DNA from: CAVTWD01 sp963738325
Lineage (GTDB): Bacteria; Actinomycetota; Acidimicrobiia; Acidimicrobiales; Ilumatobacteraceae
Reading direction: 5' to 3'
DNA: 64,000 nt
Assembly: GCA_963738325.1 (NCBI GenBank)
Contig: CAVTWD010000009.1
Coordinates: forward strand, 682,001-746,000
The notes under the pieces are model-generated. The model searched no databases. It saw nothing but the letters and a program-made list of their open reading frames with translations, and had not been told where the DNA came from. The first letter of the stretch is position 1, and the number at the start of each line of letters is the position of its first letter. Below, piece after piece: positions 35,778 to 45,323 of the stretch. The position numbers and the translations under genes were made by a program.

Positions 35778-37345
35778 ATGGCTACGGACGTCCAGCCGGT
35801 CGGGACCGGGGGTTACGTCGAGAGCAAGGGGTTGAAGAGCGGCGCGCTCGGGGTTGGCCTCGGCCACCGTGATCGGGGTGGCGTCGACCGCCCCCGCCTA
35901 CAGCCTCGCCGCGTCCCTCGGCTTCGTGACCTTCTACGTGGGCTTCAAGGCTCCGGCCATCATGTGGATCTCGTTCATCCCGATGGGCTGCATCGCGGCC
36001 GCCTTCTTCTACCTGAACCGGGCCGACCCGGACTGCGGGACCAACTTCACGTGGGTGACGCGTTCGATGGGCCCGAAGTGGGGCTGGATGGGCGGCTGGA
36101 GCAGCATGATCGCCGACCTCATCATCATGCCCAGCCTGGCGATCATCGCCGCGCGAGTACACGTTCTTGTTGTTCGACCTCGACAGCCTGGCCAACAACG
36201 ACCTCGCCAACCTGTTGCTCGGGATCGCGTTCATCATGGGCATGACGTGGATCTGCGTCGTCGGCATCGAGCTGAGCGCCCGAACCCAGATGGTCCTCCT
36301 CCTCATCGAGCTCGGCGTGCTCGTGCTTTTCAGCGTCGTCGCCCTCGTGAAGGTGTACACGAACAACATCGACGGCGGGGTCCACCCCAGCCTCTCCTGG
36401 TTGACGCCGACCAACTTCGGAGGTACGACCGCCTTCGCCGAGGGCCTCCTGGTCGCGGTCTTCATCTACTGGGGCTGGGACACCGCGACCAGCGTGAACG
36501 AGGAGTGCGAGCACGCCAACAAGACGCCCGGGCTCGCCGGCATCCTGTCGACGTTCATCCTGCTCGCCATCTTCGTGGTCGTCGCCTTCGCCGCTCAGGC
36601 GGTCAACGGCGCTCAGTTCCTGAGCGACAACTCCGACAACGTGCTCTCCTCCGCCGGCCAGCTCGTGTTCGGCACGAGCGGGCTCGGGAACCTGGCCCTC
36701 AAGTTGTTGATCATCGCGGTGCTCAGCTCGGCCGCGGCGAGCTGCCAGACCACGATCCTCCCCGCCGCCCGCACCTCGCTGTCGATGGCCATGCACCGGG
36801 CCCTGCCCCCCAAGCTGGGCGAGGTGCATCCCCGGTACCTGACGCCAGCCACATCCTCGTGGATCTTCGGCATCGCCTCGAGCGTCTGGCTCGCCCTGTT
36901 GGTGCTGGTCAGCAACGTCAGCGGGGGCGACGTGCTCGGGTGGTCAGTGGCGGGCGTGGGCCTGATGATCGCCTACTACTACGGCCAGACCGGTCTCGCC
37001 TGCGTCGTCTACTACCGGCGCTACCTCTTCAAGAGCGTAAAGAACTTCGTCTTCGTCGGCCTGCTGCCCCTGATCGGTGGCCTCTCCCTGGCCTTCATCT
37101 TCGTCTGGTCCCTGAAGGACATGTTCGACGAGAACTTCACCGACCCGCCCTCGAGCTGGTTCGGCGTCAGCCCCGTGCTGTGGATCGGCATGGGCACGCT
37201 CCTGTTGGGCTTGCCGCTGATGTTCTGGTGGCACGCCCACGACCGTGCGTTCTTCCGGGTGCGGCCCGACCCCGTCGAGTCGCGGCCGCCTCCCGAGGGC
37301 GGCGCGCCCCTGCCGCCGCTCGTGGCCGACGGGGCGCCGCGCTGA
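35778..37345 (+). CDS. APC-family amino acid permease (two frameshifts)
   Basis: About 523 residues when joined: MATDVQPVGTGGYVESKGLK, then SATVIGVASTAPAYSLAASL (break at about 35853), SMGPKWGWMGGWSSMIADLI, then (break near 36155) YTFLLFDLDSLANNDLANLL-like sequence followed by FIYWGWDTATSVNEECEHAN, SSAAASCQTTILPAARTSLS and GLACVVYYRRYLFKSVKNF. About 12 membrane helices. The family takes up amino acids or related solutes by proton symport. It overlaps the universal stress protein by one base (TGATG), so the two are translationally coupled. Confidence 0.82.
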
Positions 37346-37773
37346 TGGCGGGCGAGGTCCTGCTCGGCTACGACGGGCTCGAGGGGTCCAAGGCGGCGCT
37401 CCCACTGGCCACCCGCTTCGCGGCCGCCTTCGGGCGCGGGCTGGTGATCGTCTTCGGCTATGCGCCCGCCGCGATCGGCGGAGAGGTTGCGGACCTGGCC
37501 AAGGCGGTCGAGGACCTGGGCGCCAGGATCACCAAGGAGGCAGTGGCGATGGTTCACGACGTCGACCCGTCGGTGACGGCGTCGGTGGAGCTGGTGAACG
37601 ATCGCCCCGTCGACGCGCTGCTTCGGGCCGCGGACGCCTACGACGCGCTGGCCATCGTCGTCGGGGCGGGCAACCGGGGGCCCGTGACCGGTTCACTCCT
37701 GGGCTCGGTCAGCTACCACGTGGTGCACCGCTCGACGCGACCCGTGATCGTCGTCCCGACGCCCCAGACCTGA
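37345..37773 (+). CDS. Universal stress protein (UspA family)
   Basis: 142 residues. MAGEVLLGYDGLEGSKAALP opens the Rossmann-like fold, and the ATP-binding signature VGAGNRGPVTGSLLGSVSYH with VVHRSTRPVIVVP near the C-terminus (G-2x-G-9x-G-S) is complete. Start ATG 37345 overlaps the stop of the permease, a pairing seen where USP proteins modulate transporters; that role is inferred here. Confidence 0.88.
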   Translation: MAGEVLLGYDGLEGSKAALPLATRFAAAFGRGLVIVFGYAPAAIGGEVADLAKAVEDLGARITKEAVAMVHDVDPSVTASVELVNDRPVDALLRAADAYDALAIVVGAGNRGPVTGSLLGSVSYHVVHRSTRPVIVVPTPQT

Positions 37774-37798
37774 CGGCGGTCCCGGGCGCCCTGTTCGG

Positions 37799-37861
37799 GC
37801 GGAGCTGTCGGCAGCCGGGGCGGAGCTGTCGGCGGCCGGGGCGGAGCTGTCGGCAGCCGGG
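37799..37861. repeat. Three tandem 21-bp repeats
   Basis: Three head-to-tail 21-bp units starting GCGGAGCTGTCGGCAGCC at 37799, 37820 and 37841; the middle copy differs by one base. A fourth partial copy (GCGGAAC) follows. Located in the 260-bp gap after the stress-protein gene, before the convergent-looking patch TTTATGCGTG. No ORF is associated. Could be a slippage product or part of a transcription end. Confidence 0.8.
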
Positions 37862-38033
37862 CGGAACCGTTCCCATCGTGGAACCTCCTTTATGCGTGTG
37901 ATTTCGCGCGTATCTGTTCGGATCGACCCGCACGAACGAGGAAACGAAGCGCGCCACCAAATCGATGTCCGGTGGCCGACGTGCCAGCCGGGTATCCCCG
38001 ATCTCTGTCACACCCCCTCGCCATGATGACCCC

Positions 38034-39236
38034 ATGGTTGTGATCGGCATCATCGCCGCCCTGATCCTCGTGGTGCTCGCCGCCGCGGCCGGGGGTGCCG
38101 TGCTCGCGGCCGCCGACCGGCGCCGGAGCGCGCAGCTCGACGCCGGGTTGCGGGCGGGCATCGACGAGGCCATCGCTCATGCGGTCCACGAAGCTCGGCG
38201 GGAGGCGGCCGGCGAGCGCGACGCCGCGGTCAACGCCGCGCTCCAACACGCCGCGTTGCTCAACCGGGAGGCCCTCGGCGCCCAGGCCTCGGCTGGACAG
38301 CAGGACCTCGCCGCGAAGAAAGAGCTCATCGAAGCCGAGCTGGCTCAGGTGCGTGACGAGCTGGGCCGCATGTCCACGATCGTCGCCCAACTCGGCGAGC
38401 GCAGCGCCTCGGTGGAGGGCCAGCTGCGCAGCCACGCCGAGCTGACGCAACACCTGGCCGTCACCACGCAGAGCCTTCGCGAGGCGCTGTCGAGCTCGAA
38501 GGCGAGAGGGCAGTGGGGCGAGCGTTTGGCGGAGGACGTGCTCCGGCACGCGGGATTCGTCGAGCACGTGAATTACGCCAAGCAGGTCGCCGTCGCCGGG
38601 GGCCGGGCGATCCCCGACTTCACCTTCTTCCTCCCCAAGGGCCAGGTGCTCTACATGGACGTGAAGTTCCCGCTCGCGGCCTATCTCCGCTACCTCGACG
38701 CCGGTACCGAGGCCGAGCGTGAAGCGCACAAGGCGGCCTTCCTGCGCGACGTTCGGCTGCGGGTCAAGGAGCTGGCCGCCCGCGAGTACGCGTCGGGCGG
38801 CGCCGCGGTCGATCACGTGTTGCTGTTCCTGCCCAACGAGGCTCTCAGCGGCTTCATCCACGAACACGACCCCACGCTCCTCGACGACGCCCTCGCCGCG
38901 AAGGTGGTGCTGTGCTCGCCGCTCAACCTCTTCGTGCTGCTCGGAGTCATCCGGCAGGCCCATGACACCTTCGCCGTCGAGCGAACAGCCGACGACATGC
39001 TCGCGGTGCTGGGGGCCTTCCATGCCCAGTGGGCCAAGTTCTCCCAGGCGATCGATGTCGTAGGGAAGCGGCTCGAGTCAGCGCAGCGAGCCTTCGACGA
39101 CCTGAACGGCACGCGCCGGCGCCAGCTCGAACGACCGCTCGCCAAGCTCGAGGATCTCCGCCAGCAGCGCGGCCTCCCGATCGACGACGTGGCCCTCGAC
39201 GAGGCCGACGTCCTGGAACTCCGGGAGCTGGCCTGA
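38034..39236 (+). CDS. rmuC: DNA recombination protein RmuC
   Basis: 400 residues. An N-terminal membrane anchor (VVIGIIAALILVVLAAAAGG) is followed by a coiled-coil of about 120 residues and the RmuC nuclease-like domain: SKARGQWGERLAEDVLRHAG, AIPDFTFFLPKGQVLYMDVK (PD-(D/E)xK-like core) and FPLAAYLRYLDA, DHVLLFLPNEALSGFI, SPLNLFVLLGVIRQAHDTFA. RmuC limits inversions and genome instability. ATG 38034 is the best start; no ribosome site is seen. Confidence 0.92.
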   Translation: MVVIGIIAALILVVLAAAAGGAVLAAADRRRSAQLDAGLRAGIDEAIAHAVHEARREAAGERDAAVNAALQHAALLNREALGAQASAGQQDLAAKKELIEAELAQVRDELGRMSTIVAQLGERSASVEGQLRSHAELTQHLAVTTQSLREALSSSKARGQWGERLAEDVLRHAGFVEHVNYAKQVAVAGGRAIPDFTFFLPKGQVLYMDVKFPLAAYLRYLDAGTEAEREAHKAAFLRDVRLRVKELAAREYASGGAAVDHVLLFLPNEALSGFIHEHDPTLLDDALAAKVVLCSPLNLFVLLGVIRQAHDTFAVERTADDMLAVLGAFHAQWAKFSQAIDVVGKRLESAQRAFDDLNGTRRRQLERPLAKLEDLRQQRGLPIDDVALDEADVLELRELA

Positions 39237-39247
39237 TGTTTGCCTGC

Positions 39248-40178
39248 TCAGCCCGCGTGGACGACGGGGATGGGCATGAGCCTCGCCGCGCGTCTCGATC
39301 CACCGGCGCAAGCCGGCGGCGTTCGAGTGGACGCCGTTCAACGTCTCGGCGATCCGGCGCGCCTCGGGATCCACCCCGTCCATCTCGTGGTCGAACGCCG
39401 CGCTCAATGCCTCGGCGATGTCGCGTGCGTCGCGGTGAGCGGCCTCGGCCACCTCGGCCCAGCTGGTCAGGGTCTCCTCCGCCTCCTCGAGGGTGGCCAT
39501 CGGGTCGGGCACGAGGCCGTAGTGGGCCAGCGCCACGCCGACCGGGCGCCGGGCTCGGAACCGGTGCAGCGAGTTGATGGCGAGGTGCAGGTCGAAATCG
39601 GGCGGGGGAACGGCTGGTCGCAGCACGCCGACCTTGGGGAGGCGCACACCCACGGCATCGCCGACGAACAGCAGCCCGCTGTGATTGTCGTGGAGCGCGA
39701 GATGGTGCTTGGCATGGCCGGGCGAGTCCACAGTGACCAACTGCCGGCCGCCGCCCACGTCGATCGCCTCGCCGTCGGCGAGCACGTGCAACCGCTCGGG
39801 CGGGGTCGCGGCCAGCCGCCCGTAGAGGGAGTCCAGCAGCTCCCCGTAGACGCGAGCGGCCGAGCTCAGCAGCCGCTCCGGGGCGACCAGGTGCCGGGCG
39901 CCCAACTCGTGGACATAGACGGTGGCGTTGGGGAAGGCGCGGGCCACGTCTCCCACGCCGCCGGCGTGGTCGAGGTGGATGTGAGTGACCGCCACCCCGG
40001 CCAGGTCGCCCGCGCCCACGCCGAGGCGCTCCAGCGCGGCGAGCAGGGTGGGGACCGAGGTCTGGCTGCCCGTCTCGACCAGGACCGGCGCCGGCCCCTC
40101 GATCAGGAACCCTGCCGTCACCTCGGACCATCCGCCGAGCTCGGTGTCGATCTGGATGACGCCGGGGGCGATGCGCAC
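39248..40178 (-). CDS. MBL-fold metallo-hydrolase (frameshift at the C-terminus)
   Basis: About 310 residues. The metal site HIHLDHAGGVGDV (HxHxDH) is near residue 70, a further His in SPGHAKHHLAL near 155, and Asp in LLFVGDAVG near 172. The frame runs past the end of the fold; a shift at about 39280 gives LMPIPVVHAG-stop at 39248. GTG 40178 is 18 bp from the divergent xseA ATG at 40197, so both are probably leaderless or nearly so. Reaction unknown. Confidence 0.82.
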
Positions 40179-40196
40179 AACGGGCAGTATGGCCCT

Positions 40197-41531
40197 ATGA
40201 GCCAGCCGGCCCTCGACCTCGGGTTCGAGGACGATCCTGCCGACCCAACGTTCACCGTCCGTGAGTTGGCCGGCGCCATCAACGCGCTGTTCCAGCGGGG
40301 CTTCGACGACGGGGTGTGGGTGCGCGGCGAGATCCAGGGCTGGCAGGAACGGGCCAACGGCCACGCCTACTTCAACCTCACCGAGGAGAGCGACGAGGGC
40401 AAGGCCACCGTCTCGGTCGTCTTGTTCGGGGGCACCTTCCGGCGGCTGCTGCCGCTGTTGCGGCGCCACCGCCTGCACCTGGAGAACGGCATCGCGGTGC
40501 GGATCCACGGCCGCCTCGAGTTCTATGGGCCCACCGGGCGGACCACGCTCGTCATGGACGGCCTCGACGCCCGCTTCACCCTCGGACAGCTGGCCGCGCA
40601 GCGCGATCAGCTCCTGCGCGTGCTCGTGGGCGAAGGACTGCTCGACCGCAACCGTCGTCTCCCGTTGCCAGTCGTGCCCCTTCGGGTGGGGCTCGTCACC
40701 AGTGTCGACAGCGCGGCCTGGCACGACGTGCGTTCGGAGCTGGCGCGAAGCGGGCTGGCCTTCCGCCTCCGGGTCGTCGACGTTCGGGTCCAGGGGGAGG
40801 GCGCCGAGCAGGCCATCGCGGAGGCCATCGCCCAGCTGTCGACTGACGCGCTCGACGTGATCATGCTGGTTCGCGGCGGCGGGGCCCGGACGGAGCTGGC
40901 CACCTTCGACAGCGAACCGATCGCCCGGGCCATCGCGTGGTCAGCCGTCCCGGTCTTCACCGGGCTCGGCCACGAGATCGACCGCAGCGTCGCCGACGAG
41001 GTGGCCCACACCGCTCTCAAGACGCCCACGGCGTGCGCGGCCGCCCTCGTGGCGCGGGTGAGCGGCTACCTCGGCATGGTCGAGGGTTGTTGGGAGGCCA
41101 TCGCTCGCCGCGCCAGTCACGCCGGTACACGCGCCGAGGGACGGCTGCTCGAAACGGCGCGCCGCGTGGCGCGGTGCACCGCGGGAGCTGTCGACACGGC
41201 CGGGCAACGCCTCGACTTAGAGGGTCGGCGGTTGCGGCGCGAGGTCGACATCGTCGCCATAGCCGCCACCGCGCGGCTCGACCGCGCTTCCGGACGTCTC
41301 GTGGCGGCGGCGCGGCGGGCGCCGCTCGAGGCCGAGCGCTCGTTGGCGGCCAGCGCCGCCCGCGCCGGCGCGTTCGATCCCGCTCGGGCGCTGGCTCGCG
41401 GCTGGAGCATCACCCACACCGCCGATGGCCGCCTCGTGCGATCGGTGGCCGACACCGGGGCGGGCGTGGAGCTGGTCACCACCGTGGCCGACGGGCAGGT
41501 GCGGAGCCGTGTCGAAGGGGCCCGACGGTGA
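40197..41531 (+). CDS. xseA: Exodeoxyribonuclease VII large subunit
   Basis: 444 residues. The N-terminal OB-fold (FTVRELAGAINALFQRGFDD, VWVRGEIQGWQERANGHAYF) is followed by the catalytic domain with RVGLVTSVDSAAWHDVRSEL, VIMLVRGGGARTELATFDSE, PVFTGLGHEIDRSVADEVAH and KTPTACAAALV. The C-terminal helical region binds XseB. Degrades single-stranded DNA to oligonucleotides in repair. Its TGA overlaps the xseB GTG, the usual operon layout. Confidence 0.95.
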   Translation: MSQPALDLGFEDDPADPTFTVRELAGAINALFQRGFDDGVWVRGEIQGWQERANGHAYFNLTEESDEGKATVSVVLFGGTFRRLLPLLRRHRLHLENGIAVRIHGRLEFYGPTGRTTLVMDGLDARFTLGQLAAQRDQLLRVLVGEGLLDRNRRLPLPVVPLRVGLVTSVDSAAWHDVRSELARSGLAFRLRVVDVRVQGEGAEQAIAEAIAQLSTDALDVIMLVRGGGARTELATFDSEPIARAIAWSAVPVFTGLGHEIDRSVADEVAHTALKTPTACAAALVARVSGYLGMVEGCWEAIARRASHAGTRAEGRLLETARRVARCTAGAVDTAGQRLDLEGRRLRREVDIVAIAATARLDRASGRLVAAARRAPLEAERSLAASAARAGAFDPARALARGWSITHTADGRLVRSVADTGAGVELVTTVADGQVRSRVEGARR

Positions 41532-41747
41532 ACAGCGAGGAGGTCGAGGGCGTCGGCTACGCCGAGGCGCTCGCCGAGCTGGAGGCGATCTTGAAGGAGC
41601 TCGAGAGCGAGACCGTCGACATCGACGTCCTCGCGGAGCGGGTCCGGCGGGCCGCGTCGCTCATCGCCTTCTGCCGGGGACGCATCGTGGCGGCGCGTTC
41701 GCGACATCGAGGCGGTCGTCGCGGAGCTGGAGCGCCCCCCGCCGTAG
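41528..41747 (+). CDS. xseB: Exodeoxyribonuclease VII small subunit (frameshifted)
   Basis: Begins at GTG 41528 overlapping the xseA stop. Reads YAEALAELEAILKELESETV, DIDVLAERVRRAASLIAFCR, GRIVAAR; then a shift at about 41700 gives RDIEAVVAELERPPP-stop at 41747. The corrected length of about 72 residues is typical. Since this is a single-copy housekeeping subunit, the break is probably an assembly error in the GCGGCGCGTTCGCG stretch. Confidence 0.85.
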
Positions 41748-41876
41748 ACGCTGCCGCCCGCGCAACCGGTGCATCGCATGGGCCGCGCCGAGCGGCACAT
41801 GCCGCCCCCACCCGGGCTGCCTCGAGGGCACCGCGCCGAGCAGCGCCCTGCTGGTCCGGCGACAGACCTCTCGGAG

Positions 41877-41882
41877 TACCGT
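41877..41882 (+). promoter_or_regulatory. Leaderless -10-like box TACCGT
   Basis: TACCGT followed by 6 nt and then the GTG start at 41889. No ribosome site exists between the box and the start, so transcription would begin at or near the GTG. Confidence 0.5.
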
Positions 41883-41888
41883 CCCGTT

Positions 41889-43175
41889 GTGGCCCGCCCG
41901 ACCAGCTGTCCCACGTGTTCAGCTCGGATCCCGCGCGAGGCCTCCTACTGCCCGGCCTGTGGCCGTCCGGTCGGGCTTCTCATCGACCCCGTCGACCTCG
42001 GGCCCGACGAGGAGCTCTCGCGGGCGCCCGTCGTCGTCGAGCCCGAGGCCTCCCACGGCCTGCGGAACCTGTTGATCGCGCTCGCCGTCGTGGTCGTGCT
42101 CGTCGGAGCCGCCATCACCTTCGGGCGCGGCGGGTCTGACGAGCCGAGCGCGGTGCCGACGACGCTGCCGCCCTCCTCGATCGGCGCGACCACCACCCGC
42201 CCGATCCCGCCACCGAGCACCACGCCCTTCTTCGAGCAGACCGGCACCGGGCGGTTGCTCCCCGAGAAGTCGGGCGTCGTGCTCTACGGGGTCACGAGCG
42301 ACGCCCGCTTCGTGCGGGTCGACCTGGACACGGGTGACGTCTTCGCCCGCAAGCTCGACCTCCAGGACACCCCCGAGAACTACAACATGGTGGCGACCAG
42401 CGCGGGAGCGGTGATCGTCGATCCCCGGCCCGACATCCTGGCCGTGCCTTACGGCCGCGGCGGAAGCGTGATCAACCTCCTCCCCGACCCGAGCGGGTTG
42501 CGGAACATCCTGCCCGGGCCGAAGCCCGACCTCGTCTGGATCGTGTTGCAGTCCGACCCGATCAACGGCAGCGGGCAGGTCATGCAGGCCTCACGCATCG
42601 ATGGGAGCCGGGTCGGGCCCACGATCTCCCTTCCCGCGCTCAACATCCTGGGCAGCGACGGTGGCGGCGGGTTGATCGGCACCGGGCCGGGGGGTACGTA
42701 TGTGGTCGACGCCTCCGGCCACCTACGGCGGGTCACGGACGAGCCGCCGAAGGGATGGAACGCCACCACGGTCGTGGACATCATCTGCGATGCGAGCTTC
42801 CACTGCCGGTGGAGGGTGACGGATCGCGCCACGGGCCAGCAGCGCCTCCTCGACGTCCCCCCGACCGCGTCGGACATCGATGTGTACGAGGCCTACACCG
42901 GCTCGGTCTCGCCCGACGGTCGCTACATGGCTCGCATCATCGGCGTCGACGTGGCCGTGCTCGACCTGCGCACGGGCGAGGAACGCTCGTACGGCGACTA
43001 CTTCGGCGGCGGCGGGTTCAACGCGCCCCAGGCGGTGTGGTCGGCGGACGGTCACTGGCTGTTCTGGGCGGGCAACACTCACGTGTTGGCCTGGAGGGCG
43101 GGTGCGGCCGCCCCCCTCGCCATCGACCACCCCGGGGTGCCCCTCCTACGCGCCCTCGCCGTGGGACCGCGCTGA
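41889..43175 (+). CDS. Zinc-ribbon membrane protein with propeller-like extracellular domain
   Basis: 428 residues. A zinc ribbon CPTCSARIPREASYCPACG lies at residues 7-25, a single membrane helix NLLIALAVVVVLVGAAITFG near 60-80, then a Thr/Pro-rich linker. The remainder is a beta-rich region with repeated GxxxxVRVDLDTGDV and LGSDGGGGLIGTGPGGTYVV-type strands, ending YMARIIGVDVAVLDLRTGEE, VWSADGHWLFWAGNTHVLAW; it looks like a WD/TolB-type propeller. An upstream ATG at 41769 is in frame but lacks family-like sequence. Function unknown. Confidence 0.7.
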   Translation: MARPTSCPTCSARIPREASYCPACGRPVGLLIDPVDLGPDEELSRAPVVVEPEASHGLRNLLIALAVVVVLVGAAITFGRGGSDEPSAVPTTLPPSSIGATTTRPIPPPSTTPFFEQTGTGRLLPEKSGVVLYGVTSDARFVRVDLDTGDVFARKLDLQDTPENYNMVATSAGAVIVDPRPDILAVPYGRGGSVINLLPDPSGLRNILPGPKPDLVWIVLQSDPINGSGQVMQASRIDGSRVGPTISLPALNILGSDGGGGLIGTGPGGTYVVDASGHLRRVTDEPPKGWNATTVVDIICDASFHCRWRVTDRATGQQRLLDVPPTASDIDVYEAYTGSVSPDGRYMARIIGVDVAVLDLRTGEERSYGDYFGGGGFNAPQAVWSADGHWLFWAGNTHVLAWRAGAAAPLAIDHPGVPLLRALAVGPR

Positions 43176-43271
43176 CCGAAACGGCCAAAGGCTCGCAGGC
43201 CCGGCGTTGGCGAGAGGTCGTGGCAGGCTGCGGCCCTGGCCTCGGCGAGACCTCGTGGCCGGCCGCCGCTG

Positions 43272-43919
43272 TCACCCGGCGTAGAGGGCGAGGGCCTCCT
43301 CGACGCTCACCTCGATGGCCCCGGGCTCGTTGGCCACGGCTTCCAGCCATGGGGGCCTCCAGCGGGCGCACACCGCCACCGGACTCGCCATGCCCGACAG
43401 CTGGGTGGCCTGGCGGGCAAAGGCAGTGGCGTAGTCAGGCGGCCGGACGTCGCGCGAGAGCTCGAGTCGAGCCCACGCGTCGGGCGCAGTGTTCGCCGGC
43501 GTGTCGATGGACAGGATCGAAGCTGACGTCGGCCCGATGCCCCCGCCGGTGATGCCGGGGCCGTCGCACAGCACCGCGCCCCGCACGAGGCGGGGCCGCG
43601 CGCCGGCGATCAGCAGGGCGATGTAGGCACCGAGGCCCCGACCCAGCACGGTGGCGGGGCCGAGGTGGGCGAGGGCGATGTCGACGTCGCCCATCAGCAC
43701 CTCGGCCGTGTAGCCGCCGCCGTGCGGGATCTGCGACTGGCCGTGACCCGTGAAGTCCAGGCCCCAGACCGGGCCGGGCCATTCGGCCACGGCGGGGTGC
43801 ACCATCTCCGACGACTCACCGAGCCCGTGCAGCAGCAGGAGCGGCCGCCCTTCGCCATCCGTGAGTGGATGGAGGGCGAGGCGGACGGCGTTGTGGGTGA
43901 GCCACACCGGGTCGGCCAC
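43272..43919 (-). CDS. Alpha/beta hydrolase, small
   Basis: 215 residues from GTG 43919. LLLLHGLGESSEMVHPAVAE and VWGLDFTGHGQSQIPHGGGY give the oxyanion-hole and early-strand motifs. The nucleophile position reads VLGRGLGAYIALLIA, where the usual GxSxG is GRGLG, so the catalytic Ser is absent. It ends at PGAIEVSVEEALALYAG without a clear catalytic His. Probably not a standard hydrolase. It follows the next gene by 3 bp, an operon of two alpha/beta-fold genes. Confidence 0.75.
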   Translation of the reverse strand: MADPVWLTHNAVRLALHPLTDGEGRPLLLLHGLGESSEMVHPAVAEWPGPVWGLDFTGHGQSQIPHGGGYTAEVLMGDVDIALAHLGPATVLGRGLGAYIALLIAGARPRLVRGAVLCDGPGITGGGIGPTSASILSIDTPANTAPDAWARLELSRDVRPPDYATAFARQATQLSGMASPVAVCARWRPPWLEAVANEPGAIEVSVEEALALYAG

Positions 43920-43922
43920 GGC

Positions 43923-44846
43923 TCAGTGCTCGTCCAGTAGCTCGAGGATGAGGCCAGCCACGAGCTGCGGCCGCTCGATGTGCATGAAGTGCCCGGTCTC
44001 GGCGAGCCCCTCGAAGCGGGCGCGGGGCGGGAGATACGGCAGCACATCTTCTGGCTTCGTGCCCCAGCTCATCTCCTCCACGTCGAGCCCGAGCACCCCG
44101 AGGAAGGGGGCGCCGAGGCCGGGCATGCGCAACATCGACCACTCTGGCCGCCACGGTCCGAAACCCCCGAAGCGCATCGAGGGGTCGAGCTTCCAGCGCC
44201 AGCCGTCGGCATCTTGGCGAGCGCCGATGGTGGCGATGTAGCGGAGCCATTCGAGGGGCAGCCGCGGGTTGAGGCGGCCGCGGCGCCGGGCCAGCTCGTC
44301 GAGCGTTCCCGGCTTGCGCTCGATGTCACCAGACCGTCGCCGATGGTCGAGCCACGCCTCGAGCTCGGCCGCGAGCATCCGCGTGCGGTCGTGGTTGGGG
44401 ACGTCGGGGACGGGTCGCTTCGACGGGAGGCCATCCAGGTTCACCAGATGGCTCACGCGTGAGGGGAGCGCGTCGGCGAACTGCATGATGAGGCCGCCCC
44501 CCTTCGAGTGGCCGACCATCGGGACGGGGGCCGACGTGGTCGCGTCGGCGACGGCGAGGAGATCGCGCAAGTCCGCTTCCCACGAGTAGAGCGCGGCGTG
44601 GTCGCTGTCGCCGTGGCCCCGTTGATCCCAGGCGACCACTCGCCACCCCGCATCGGCCAGCACTGGCGCCAGGAGGTCCCAGGTGGCCGCGAAGTCGAGA
44701 CCGCCGTGGACGCAGATGATCGGTGGCGCGCCCGGATCGCCCCACTCGTAGACGGCGAGCCCGACCCCATGCGCCATCACCCGACGGGTTCGGTCTGGCC
44801 GCCGGGCGCCGGGGTAGGTCCCGATGGTTGCCTCGGGCGCGGTCAC
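43923..44846 (-). CDS. Alpha/beta hydrolase
   Basis: 307 residues. IICVHGGLDFAATWDLLAPV, RVVAWDQRGHGDSDHAAL, nucleophile Ser in PVPMVGHSKGGGLIMQFADA and catalytic His in LAETGHFMHIERPQLVA are all present, so this is a catalytically complete member. An insertion of about 70 residues (ELEAWLDHRRRSGDIE onward) forms the lid. Substrate unknown. It lies upstream of the serine-less hydrolase on the same strand. Confidence 0.85.
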   Translation of the reverse strand: MTAPEATIGTYPGARRPDRTRRVMAHGVGLAVYEWGDPGAPPIICVHGGLDFAATWDLLAPVLADAGWRVVAWDQRGHGDSDHAALYSWEADLRDLLAVADATTSAPVPMVGHSKGGGLIMQFADALPSRVSHLVNLDGLPSKRPVPDVPNHDRTRMLAAELEAWLDHRRRSGDIERKPGTLDELARRRGRLNPRLPLEWLRYIATIGARQDADGWRWKLDPSMRFGGFGPWRPEWSMLRMPGLGAPFLGVLGLDVEEMSWGTKPEDVLPYLPPRARFEGLAETGHFMHIERPQLVAGLILELLDEH

Positions 44847-44948
44847 GGCGGGGCAGGATACGCAGCGGGATGCACCCCGAATGCCACCCGTCGCGGCGTG
44901 GCGCCCTCTACGCTCGCATCCAGGGGAGCCGACGAAGGAGCGTGGCTG

Positions 44949-45323
44949 TTGAGCACCAGCGTCTTGCGTCGAGGGACGGTGGCCTCGCTCGTCGGGCTCG
45001 GCGTGCTGATGGGCTGCGGCAGCAGCGCGAAGTCAACCGCGCCCACCACCTTCGCCACCCTCCCGGCCACGACCACGACCAGGCCACGGCCGACCACGAC
45101 GGTGCCCAAGCCCAAGAGCTACATCGTCCAGCGCCACGACACGCTGCGGAGGATCGCCGCCAGGTTCCATGTGACGGTCGAGGCGATCGTGGCGGCCAAT
45201 CCGGCGATCAAGGACCCGAACAAGATCGACATCGGGCAGCGCATCGTGATCCCGGTGGCCACGCCGACCACGGTGGCCCGCCTGCGCCCCACCACGCCGC
45301 CGACGACCGCGAAGAAGAAGTAG
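44949..45323 (+). CDS. LysM-domain lipoprotein
   Basis: 124 residues from TTG 44949, with GAAGGAG 8 nt upstream. The signal ends in a lipobox LMGC, followed by a Thr/Pro linker. The single LysM domain is SYIVQRHDTLRRIAARFHVT, VEAIVAANPAIKDPNKIDIG, QRIVIPV, which binds peptidoglycan. It is therefore a cell-wall-associated small lipoprotein on the outer face of the membrane. Convergent with the next gene, whose stop lies directly adjacent. Confidence 0.85.
   Translation: MSTSVLRRGTVASLVGLGVLMGCGSSAKSTAPTTFATLPATTTTRPRPTTTVPKPKSYIVQRHDTLRRIAARFHVTVEAIVAANPAIKDPNKIDIGQRIVIPVATPTTVARLRPTTPPTTAKKK

Noticed and set aside
33834..35867. A 677-codon minus-strand open frame antisense to the ABC exporter
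   Set aside because: Composition is dominated by His, Arg, Asp and Gly as expected of an antisense shadow, and the plus strand encodes a full ABC exporter.
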